DNA of 64,000 nt from Algoriphagus boritolerans DSM 17298 = JCM 18970 (GTDB taxonomy: Bacteria > Bacteroidota > Bacteroidia > Cytophagales > Cyclobacteriaceae), in the NCBI RefSeq assembly GCF_900108085.1, contig NZ_FNVR01000003.1:248001-312000 (forward strand), written 5' to 3'. Positions 18,435 through 25,511 of this stretch are shown here, piece after piece. The notes under the pieces were generated by a model. The model worked only from the letters and a program-made list of their open reading frames with translations, did no database searches and had not been told where the DNA came from. Numbering within the stretch: the first letter of the stretch is position 1; every line of letters begins with the position of its first letter. A program made the translations under genes and the position numbers.

Positions 18435-18456
18435 AAATTAACCTATTGCTTAATTT
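18435..18456 (+). promoter_or_regulatory. Inverted repeat at the toxin start, candidate operator
   Basis: AAATTAA-N8-TTAATTT just upstream of the GTG start at 18461. TA operons are usually self-repressed by the antitoxin binding such palindromes. This is inference from position and symmetry; AT-rich DNA makes chance palindromes common. Confidence 0.35.
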
Positions 18457-18460
18457 TGAC

Positions 18461-18871
18461 GTGAAAAGAAAGGCTGAACTGGTACAAATTTCAAAAGATG
18501 GAAAAAAGGCCCTTTACCTGGATGAAGAAAACTCCGGTGAAATCATGGCGTTTTTGAAATCGGATTCAGCAAACTTAAAAAAGTTCAACACAGCCGTCGA
18601 AATGATTTTAAACCATCAGGCTCCAAGAGATTTGTATGACAAGGAGAATTTTGAAAAAGGTTGTGAGAAAGTTACTGCTATTAAATTGTTTAAGGGAAAG
18701 AAAAATCCCAGAATATACTGTCAGCAGTTTACTGACGGAGACACGGAGCGATTTGTAATCATTGGGGTGGAACTTCTCGAAAAGAAGAAATCCCAAAAAT
18801 TGACAGCAACAGAAAAAAGCATTATCAGACGAGTGTCCAAGTACGAGTACGACCTAAACCCTAAACCATGA
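18461..18871 (+). CDS. HigB/RelE-like toxin of a toxin-antitoxin-chaperone operon
   Basis: 136 aa from GTG 18461 (TTG 18446 adds five residues). The C-terminal half (KNPRIYCQQFTDGDTERFVIIG and the basic tail) resembles the core beta-sheet of RelE/HigB mRNA interferases; the family call rests mainly on context and this pattern. Such toxins cut mRNA in the ribosomal A site. Its stop overlaps the antitoxin start by ATGA (18868-18871), giving translational coupling, and the toxin-first order is that of HigBA systems. It lies 47 bases after the HsdS remnant. The toxin appears intact. Confidence 0.65.
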   Translation: MKRKAELVQISKDGKKALYLDEENSGEIMAFLKSDSANLKKFNTAVEMILNHQAPRDLYDKENFEKGCEKVTAIKLFKGKKNPRIYCQQFTDGDTERFVIIGVELLEKKKSQKLTATEKSIIRRVSKYEYDLNPKP

Positions 18872-19305
18872 CAGATTCTATCAAAAAAGAATGGGAAAAT
18901 CTCTTCAATGAGATTTCTCATGAGGACCGCGTTTCCTCATTGGCTGATGTATTGGCTTTACAGTTTTTGGGATTGGTAGATCGCAAGATGGAGCTTGAAA
19001 AAATCTCCAAAAAGGAGTTGGCCAAAAAAATCGGAACCTCTGCCTCCTTCATTACCCAGTTATTCCGTGGGGATAAAAAACCCAACTGGAACATTCTTGC
19101 AAAAATGTCCATGGAGTTAGGTCTGGAATTTAAAGTCATGACCGAGGAACTTCTCCAAGAGAAAGTACAGGAAGAGCTAATTGCCTACCATAAGCGATGG
19201 TCCAAGACCCAAGAATATTTAAAATTAAAAGAACAAGTCACCAATCCTCAACTGGTCATGGCAGTCAGCCAAACCGGAGAAGATGAATACGCTATGGCGG
19301 GATGA
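18868..19305 (+). CDS. XRE-family antitoxin of the TAC operon
   Basis: 145 aa. A helix-turn-helix of the XRE kind spans roughly residues 48-90 (KKELAKKIGTSASFITQLFR). The C-terminal ~45 residues (from YHKRW, ending EDEYAMAG) extend past the HTH; in mycobacterial TAC antitoxins such a tail is the chaperone-addiction segment, so this tail is a candidate for contact with the SecB-like partner (inference). It overlaps the toxin gene upstream and the chaperone gene downstream by four bases each (ATGA). Expected to bind DNA and the toxin in the cytosol. Confidence 0.8.
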   Translation: MTDSIKKEWENLFNEISHEDRVSSLADVLALQFLGLVDRKMELEKISKKELAKKIGTSASFITQLFRGDKKPNWNILAKMSMELGLEFKVMTEELLQEKVQEELIAYHKRWSKTQEYLKLKEQVTNPQLVMAVSQTGEDEYAMAG

Positions 19306-19751
19306 AAGCGAAATTTTCTCCATTACAACTATTGGATTTCAAGCTATTGGAATCCCATTACGAATTCATAGTTCCTAAAGACGAGGATGTCAATGTACCG
19401 GATCTTTTTCAATCCTATCCGGTGGATATTGATTTTGGGATAGGCAAAACAGAGGTAGAAGGTGAAATTCAGTTATTCACCAAAATAGAGGTGAATTTTG
19501 CCAAGAAAAAGCCTTTGGCAGGTTATAAGCTAATGGTGGAAGGAGGAGGAACTTTTAGAATCCAAGATCCCGAAAAAGTGGAAGAGAACTTAAGAAATAA
19601 TCTAAGTCAGTTCTCCACTTTGAACATGATGATTAATAATCTTAGAAACATCATCTATCAGATCACCAACCTTGGTCCGATGGGTGGGTATTTATTGCCT
19701 CCGATCGATATTTCGCAGTTGTTGAGGGATAAGGCAGCAGAACAGGGTTAG
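19302..19751 (+). CDS. SecB-like chaperone of the TAC operon
   Basis: 149 aa, the size of SecB. An N-terminal four-stranded beta region (about 5-90) leads to a long helix with NMMINNLRNIIYQITNLG and the conserved end YLLPPIDISQLL, matching the LxLAPVNFxALF end of SecB. SecB tetramers hold unfolded proteins; in TAC systems (the Rv1955-Rv1956-Rv1957 type) the SecB-like member folds and protects the antitoxin. The third-gene position after HigBA-like toxin and antitoxin, with ATGA overlap, strongly suggests that role rather than general export. It ends with TAG. Confidence 0.78.
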   Translation: MKAKFSPLQLLDFKLLESHYEFIVPKDEDVNVPDLFQSYPVDIDFGIGKTEVEGEIQLFTKIEVNFAKKKPLAGYKLMVEGGGTFRIQDPEKVEENLRNNLSQFSTLNMMINNLRNIIYQITNLGPMGGYLLPPIDISQLLRDKAAEQG

Positions 19752-19809
19752 GGATGAAACCCCATCAATACCTCCTTTTTCAATTTGTTTTAAAACACTT
19801 TGCCTTTAC

Positions 19810-21099
19810 ATGTCAGAATTTGATTTTAATGCTTTTGTAAAAACACTGTCTCAAGAAAAGTTGGCAGAGTTGGTGATTAGGTTTGCACCGGAATCGTATA
19901 AGGAGGAACTAAAAAACCAACACCTGTCGGATCGAGATGCTAAAGGAACCTTTGTCAGGATAGTGAAAAGTATTAAAGAACTTTTGGAAGATGAGGATTT
20001 GTGGGATGAGCCTTCGGAATTTGATTCCAATTTGACCGGATGGGCAGAGAAGCTTTCCGGACTTTGGGATAGATTCCGGGAAGAAACGGAGCAATTATTT
20101 GTTTTCTGCATCAAGCGAATCGAAGAAATCCAAGATGAAGGGAGACTATATCGGCATTGGCCTGAGGAATATTATGACGGTTGCGGCTTTTTGGCAGTGA
20201 TCTAGCAGTATGCCAGGAGTTTACCTTTTAATCAAAAAATTGAGTTCGTCTCCAAACTTGAGAACATTCTCCAATCCTATGGGTATGACACTTTTTACAG
20301 CTATCCACGGGAGTTGGATCTGATATTTAAGGATTCCGATCAGGTCTTGTTGAAAGATTGGTTTTTGAAATCAGTGAAATCGGAGGAGAATTCCTTTCAT
20401 AAACGCTACTATCATTTCCTTAAAGACACGCTTAGTCTAGCAGAAAGAGCCATAGTATTGGAGAAAATTTACCATCAGGAATCAAGCTTGTGTCTGGATT
20501 TGGTAGAAACATTAGTAACCTTAAAAATGCCTGGTACAGCCATAGTTTATCTAGAAGACCTGAGAAAGGTCAATCCAGATCCCTGGATTTTCACCCAAGA
20601 ACTTTTCATCAAACTGGTCGAACTGAAAAAATCGGAAGGCTTGCCTTTTATCGAAGACTTGATTTCAGGATTAAAAAAATATAAAACCGATTCTCTACTT
20701 GAAAAATCCATTGAACTATGTCCCGAAAGAAGTTTGGAATTGGAGGCCTTGGTCAAATCAAACAGTCACTACTATTTTCTGAAATACCTGATCAAAAGAG
20801 AGAGAATTGAAGAAGCCCATCAACTTGTACTGACCAGCAAATCATTGGATGATCAGTCTGTCTTGAATTTTTTTAAAACCTACTGCGAAAAATATCCATC
20901 TGACTCAACGAACTATTTTACCAAACTTATAGACAAGGAGTTGGTCCACACCGGTGACCGACACTATGAATCGATTGTTAACTCACTCCAATACATTTTC
21001 AAAGTCAGTCCTTCAAAAGCTGTCGAGATTGCCAGTATGATCAAGCGAGATTACAAAAGAAGGAGGAATCTGGTTGCGATGTTGGAGCAAAAATTTTAA
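19810..21099 (+). pseudogene. Unknown 430-codon gene interrupted by one in-frame TAG
   Basis: Codons run from ATG 19810 to the stop at 21099 in one frame, with a single TAG at 20203-20205 (codon 132). Both halves read as normal protein and the sequence across the stop is continuous (CGFLAVI, TAG, QYARSLPF). The first part is acidic and helical; the second looks like degenerate helical (TPR-like) repeats. I do not recognise the family. It follows the SecB-like gene by 58 bases and could be a fourth member of that operon or an independent gene. The likely history is one point mutation. Confidence 0.65.
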
Positions 21100-21159
21100 A
21101 AGGTGGCATTGGTGTGAATAAGTAGTTTAATTCACCTTTTAATCCGGGAGGAGATTTGG

Positions 21160-21738
21160 TTAACCAAATCCCAAATCCACCTCCGGATATTTTTCGAGAA
21201 GCTCAGGAAGGGTAATAACTGGTATTCCAAGAATGTCACAGATCGCTGGGATCTTTTTGAAAAGTTTTAAGTCATTGGCTGCGGGGGTTTCTTCCGTTAC
21301 AAGATAGAATTCCTCCTCAGGGTTTTCTTTGAGCAATCGTTGGGCATACATAATCAGCTTGGCATCTGCCGAATCCAAAAATTCCTTTTTCTTTACCTCA
21401 AATTCCCCTTCAGTAAGTTTGCGGAATTGGAATGGGTTAGCAACAAACTGTTTTTTCAGCTGATTTAGGAACTTCGCGGGAGCTAGTGGGATTAAGTCTT
21501 CCGTTTTTACAATGATCCTATTTTCCTTTAAAAAGTCCTTGTCTTCCAGGTAGTCTAGCTTTTTCAAGATAGCCTTTTGCCCAACGTATTTGCATTCTTC
21601 AAACACCGCATCCAGAAGAATAATCTCTCTCGTTTCAAATTTCCGTTTTATTACCTCGAATAGAACACCTTTTTTATCAAACGGCAGATAATACCGAACC
21701 ATACTCAACAAGGAACTGGTATCAATCAAGGCCCTCAT
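21160..21738 (-). CDS. DUF4411, PIN-like nuclease-type protein
   Basis: 192 aa. MRALIDTSSLL places an acidic residue on the first strand as in PIN domains, DSADAKLIMYA gives further acidic residues near 120, and the C-terminal KKIPAICDILGIPVI is typical of DUF4411. PIN proteins are often RNase toxins. Its start overlaps the end of the ImmA/IrrE gene by four bases (21735-21738), so the two are coupled. This pairing is known from toxin-antitoxin and defence neighbourhoods; activity here is inferred. Confidence 0.75.
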   Translation of the reverse strand: MRALIDTSSLLSMVRYYLPFDKKGVLFEVIKRKFETREIILLDAVFEECKYVGQKAILKKLDYLEDKDFLKENRIIVKTEDLIPLAPAKFLNQLKKQFVANPFQFRKLTEGEFEVKKKEFLDSADAKLIMYAQRLLKENPEEEFYLVTEETPAANDLKLFKKIPAICDILGIPVITLPELLEKYPEVDLGFG

Positions 21739-22895
21739 CTCAGGTATTTTTCGAGTTGCTCGGGTTTGAGATGAAGGGTTTTGCAGAGTTCGTACTCATT
21801 GATCACTCCATCAAAAAATGCAGTTTGAATGGCAGAAACAAACAAAGGGGATTGGATGGGTTTTGCCTGGGCCCCCATGCTTGATTTCCCCATTTCCTTT
21901 TCCAATTCTCTTTTCTTTTTTTCCTGATCTTTTTTAGCCTGAATGGTATCCTCTAGCTCTTTTCTCATACGGCCATAGATCGCACCACTCATTTTCCCCT
22001 TGCGGACGAGGTAGGTTAGCATGGCTGTAAAGCTCAGATGGGTAGCTTGGGAAATAACTTTGATCTCCTCAAAGGAATAATCATTGGTCTTTCCAATTTC
22101 CGGCAATTGGTCCAGGACATCCAGTTTTTCCCCTGCTAAGAATGCAAAGGCGAAACTATTACACCAAGACTCAACCTTGGACGTAGTTCCTAAAGCAAAG
22201 TGATCGTAATCCATGGACTCGACCTCCTCCTGATTGAGCAGGTAGTGTCCTAGTTCATGTGCCAGTGTAAAAATTTCCCTCTTAAAATAATCCTGATTTC
22301 TCCGAAGTACGATGACGTTTGGCTGCAAGTAGAAGCCATCAATATTGACTTTTTGCTTCAAGTTAGGACTCTCTACAAATTCAAAAACCAGAATGTTGGA
22401 GGCTGCAAACTTATCAATCACGGCCTCGAGGAATTTCTTGGAGTCTTTTGGCACTTTCGGGTAAAGAGTTTCTCGGACTATTTTGGCAACTTTATTCGCA
22501 TCTTCGTCAACTGAAAAAATGGGAAGTATCCGGTCCATCTTCAAATCTGACATCTTGGCCAAGCCAGACAAGGAAAGCTTCATCTCCTCGAATTGGGTGA
22601 CGATCTTTTTTGAGGCGAGATTTAGGTCTGCCCCAAACTTTTCCTTTCTGAAAAAAATGCTGGATTCTTTGGATTGGATTGGTGGAGCAGGGTCCAAATA
22701 ATAGGACAGCCCTTTACTGAAAATCTTATCTATTCTTTTCAGGTGATTGAGCTGAATTTCCGGTTGAAAAATATCCTCCCAATTCAATTTATTCTTTAAC
22801 CCTTCACTCACTAAGTCCAAAAACTCATCCTTCTCCAGTCTGAACTGACGGATAAGCTGTTCTATTCGGGCAAAATTGTAAGGAGTAGTATTCAA
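21735..22895 (-). CDS. ImmA/IrrE-family metalloprotease partner of DUF4411
   Basis: 386 aa. The COG2856 zinc-peptidase motif HELGH (in TLAHELGHYLLN, near residue 215) with a downstream acidic residue makes an intact active site. The N-terminal ~100 residues are helical without a clear XRE motif, although family members often begin with one; a Lys/Glu coiled coil (~310-335, from QAKKDQEKKKRELEKE) precedes a C-terminal segment. ImmA-type proteases cut repressors or antitoxins under stress. It overlaps the DUF4411 gene and probably regulates it. Intergenic distance to the broken XRE gene is 63 bases. Confidence 0.8.
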   Translation of the reverse strand: MNTTPYNFARIEQLIRQFRLEKDEFLDLVSEGLKNKLNWEDIFQPEIQLNHLKRIDKIFSKGLSYYLDPAPPIQSKESSIFFRKEKFGADLNLASKKIVTQFEEMKLSLSGLAKMSDLKMDRILPIFSVDEDANKVAKIVRETLYPKVPKDSKKFLEAVIDKFAASNILVFEFVESPNLKQKVNIDGFYLQPNVIVLRRNQDYFKREIFTLAHELGHYLLNQEEVESMDYDHFALGTTSKVESWCNSFAFAFLAGEKLDVLDQLPEIGKTNDYSFEEIKVISQATHLSFTAMLTYLVRKGKMSGAIYGRMRKELEDTIQAKKDQEKKKRELEKEMGKSSMGAQAKPIQSPLFVSAIQTAFFDGVINEYELCKTLHLKPEQLEKYLR

Positions 22896-22958
22896 AGCGT
22901 GGAGCTGATTTTATTGAAAGAACGCAAAAATAGGGGAATTAATCCGTTTTGGATTTAA

Positions 22959-23375
22959 TCACTTCCCTATCAACTTCTCCAGCCTCGCCATCATCTCATC
23001 CTTTTCCTTAAGCATCCGCTCGTAAAGCGCGATTTTCTCCTCGTGGAGCTGGATGATTTTATCTATAGGATTAAACTGAAATTTGTACTGCTCAACATAA
23101 GCAGATGCTTCATCGTGAAAAGTATTCGCAATAATATTCACCGCCTGTTCTTCGTCAAAGTTCTTAAAAGCCTCTACGGGGAGTTTAAGCACTTCAGCAA
23201 TCTGAGAGAGTAGGCTGGCTTCGATTTCTTCTTTTTGCTCGAGCAGGGAGATCTTTTTCTAGTTCCAGTCCTCCCCCAGTTCGAATGCTAAAGCTTCTTG
23301 CTTGATACCGAGCATTTCCCTGAAGCGTTTGAGGTTGCGGCCTTGGTGGATGGATTTGGATGGGGATTCGGTCAT
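22959..23375 (-). pseudogene. XRE-family regulator interrupted by one in-frame TAG
   Basis: 139 codons, ATG at 23375 to TGA at 22959, one frame, with TAG at codon 39 (23259-23261 on the minus strand). The reading is otherwise intact: HTH region MLGIKQEALAFELGEDWN, stop, KKISLLEQKEEIE, then FDEEQAVNIIANTF and a C-terminal coiled coil. In the Bacteroidota family I recall, the stop position is Gln, so CAG to TAG is the simplest change. Restart at the Met of MLKLPVEAF would give 77 aa without a DNA-binding domain. Confidence 0.75.
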
Positions 23376-23433
23376 TGTATAGAAGGTATGATTTGCTATG
23401 TGGTTTTGAGTCTTATATTCGAGACTGATTTAA

Positions 23434-23652
23434 TTAAGGTTTTAAATTCAGGTTAACCTGATCTTTTCCTTCGTTCTTTTGGCTTAACCCAAAAGAACCA
23501 AAATCCCGATAACTATCGGGACAAGATTTGCCAAAGCTCCCACCGCACGAGGCCAAACGCTGGCTCGCTGGCAAATCCTCCCAACGCGCCCTCCCGACCG
23601 ATGTTTTGTTTACGAAGGCTATATCAAACGTAGTTTTACATTTTTGACTCAT
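23434..23652. repeat. Structured intergenic repeat of Cytophagales type
   Basis: Contains nested palindromes: TTCTTTTGG / CCCAAAAGAA near 23475-23500, TCCCGATAACTATCGGGA near 23503-23521, and TTTGCCA / TGGCAAA about 23526-23575. An ORF read from it on the minus strand is a by-product. I recall near-identical stretches scattered in genomes of this group; only one copy is in this window, so repeat status is from memory. Confidence 0.5.
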
Positions 23653-24301
23653 TTGGTGTGCAATTTACTGTCATTTACTTTTTTGTATGGTCCATGAATA
23701 TTTAAGATTCGGACTGACAAACATTGGTGGCAATTGATTTTTTCGGTCTGTGAAAACACAGACCGCGGCGGAGGTTTTAGACTATATCAAATTTAAGAAA
23801 ATCACCAAACGGAGGATAAAATGGGTATTTAATTCTTAGGTAAAATAGTTATATGGAAGGGATATTTTATCCAGAATGGATATCCGATATGACACAACCA
23901 CAAGGATGATAAGTGAATTAGGTCTGAAAAGTCGTTAGTTCTACAAGAAATCAAATAGACTTCTTGTGTAGCTCTGAAAGAGCCTAACCATTCATGACCC
24001 TGTACGAAGTGCAGGGTTGATATTGAATCCACTTTCTTTGAGCCATGAAAGGGTGAAATCTCTAAGTATCACCCCTTTGGGGCTCTCTTTTTGATTGCAG
24101 TGGCTTTCCCCCGGCTACACCGGGGATTATGAATTATATCGATCCTTCGGATCTAAGACTTCCAAACTTTGACCTAAACTACTTTAATTAACCTACTGGA
24201 GTCATTGCGGACATTTATTTTATCCAAAATCGGAATAGCATAGTCGTGGGAATTTGAAAAAATTCGATCTACCATTTTTGAAACGATAATCAAACGCGAT
24301 C
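23653..24301. repeat. Palindrome-rich intergenic region, second repeat type
   Basis: No gene supported. Between about 23970 and 24150 there is a chain of small hairpins: ACCCTGTACGAAGTGCAGGGT, AGAGCC...GGGGCTCT, CCCCCGGCTACACCGGGG and GATCCTTCGGATC. This layout matches the interspersed CCCCTTTGGGGC / CCCCGG elements seen in many Bacteroidota genomes (from memory). Confidence 0.5.
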
Positions 24302-24649
24302 ATGGAAACCAAAAAACCAATTTCCCTTGAAGGTGTGATTAAAGAACTAATCCTTGCGGACCTTCGACACAGTCAGCTGATCTTCGGCTTGGAAGCACTC
24401 CAGCTGGCACCATTGGATTATCATTTTCTCAATTTATACCAGCTGGTTGCAAATTGGATAGGATTTAGGACGGATGAGGAAATGGATTCATTTATGGAAA
24501 TCTATCAGTCTTTTATGTACAAGAGTACCTCCTATCCTGTTTCGCAGTATGGTTTGGATTTGAAACCTTTAGCTGATAAATGCTATGAAACTCTTCAATC
24601 AAGGGCTCAAAATCTAGGATTGAAATTTAATCCAAAGAAGCAGTTTTAA
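24302..24649 (+). CDS. Hypothetical protein
   Basis: 115 aa, ATG 24302. Predominantly helical, no signal peptide, membrane segment or motif that I recognise. Composition is normal for a soluble protein (FGLEALQLAPLDYHFLNLYQL near residue 28 looks like a packed helix). It is isolated on the plus strand between the repeat patch and the convergent DUF2490 gene. Likely a lineage-specific gene; no function offered. Confidence 0.6.
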   Translation: METKKPISLEGVIKELILADLRHSQLIFGLEALQLAPLDYHFLNLYQLVANWIGFRTDEEMDSFMEIYQSFMYKSTSYPVSQYGLDLKPLADKCYETLQSRAQNLGLKFNPKKQF

Positions 24650-24683
24650 ATCTTAACCTTGGGTAATCAATCCCCACAAATCG

Positions 24684-25511
24684 TCAAAACAAAGGCTGAA
24701 ACTCGATCTCTTCCCGCTTCTTTTTGGTGAAATCCAGATTGTGGTATATTGCCAACCTGACCAAACCTCTGTTCACATAGTCAATTCCTGACGTGCGCTG
24801 CTGATAACTGAAGGTATATCCTCCCTGAAACTGTAGATTTTCATTCAGAATATATCCCAAACCCAAAAAGGTCCGATTCTCTTCAAATGGATTTCTGATG
24901 ATTTTTTTTCCGGATTGAATAAAAATCTCATTGTTCAGTGAAGCGAAGATTGTTCCTTGCTGGAGTTTGTAATTATTCAGCGGGATGTAAGTCGCCAACT
25001 TATACCTCCAACGGAAAGAGAGTTCAAACGGAGAGCCTACCAGCCAATCCCGCTTCCAGCGCTGCTCGGTGCGGATTTGATGATAGACCTTTGCTTTGGA
25101 CACAGATTGTACAAACAGCAACTGTTGCCAAAGGCGATACTGTGGCACTACCTTGTCAAAAGGTTCCTCCACATTGTCAAACTCGGGAGGAGCCCAGTAG
25201 AGCGGAGTCACAAAGCCTGCAGTCACCTCAAGACTTTTATCTATGATGTAGGACATTCCAAACCTGAGGTAAACTTGGGCAATATTCTGAACCAGTTGAT
25301 CCCGGGTACGAAAGTGGTATTCGCCGTAGTAATACAACTTCTCCCCTACACGATATTTGGTATAAAGCCCCGTCCAAAGCTCACTTCGGCTGCTTGTGAT
25401 TCGTTCTTCAGGATTATCCTCTTGCCCATAAGCAGGAAAAAAGCACATGGCAAACCCTAAAATCAATAGAAAGCGATGAAAAAAGTATTTGGTAACTATC
25501 TGAAACTTCAT
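24684..25511 (-). CDS. DUF2490 outer-membrane-type protein
   Basis: 275 aa with a signal peptide ending near AYGQ (residue ~30). The rest alternates hydrophobic and polar residues in about ten beta strands with aromatic belts (KLYYYGEYHFRTRD, LQFQGGYTFSYQQ), typical of DUF2490 beta barrels in the outer membrane of Bacteroidota. Role unknown. Its start overlaps the stop of the 656-aa secreted protein by four bases (25508-25511), so the two are translationally coupled and likely work together. Confidence 0.8.
   Translation of the reverse strand: MKFQIVTKYFFHRFLLILGFAMCFFPAYGQEDNPEERITSSRSELWTGLYTKYRVGEKLYYYGEYHFRTRDQLVQNIAQVYLRFGMSYIIDKSLEVTAGFVTPLYWAPPEFDNVEEPFDKVVPQYRLWQQLLFVQSVSKAKVYHQIRTEQRWKRDWLVGSPFELSFRWRYKLATYIPLNNYKLQQGTIFASLNNEIFIQSGKKIIRNPFEENRTFLGLGYILNENLQFQGGYTFSYQQRTSGIDYVNRGLVRLAIYHNLDFTKKKREEIEFQPLF

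Noticed and set aside
19749..23261. General reassignment of TAG as a sense codon
   Set aside because: TAG is the normal stop of several intact genes here, including the SecB-like gene at 19749-19751 and the CNNM gene at 15724-15726.
23434..23652. 72-aa minus-strand ORF
   Set aside because: It is read out of a palindromic repeat and is probably not translated.
23829..24032. 67-aa minus-strand ORF
   Set aside because: It lies in hairpin-rich intergenic DNA and has no coding features.
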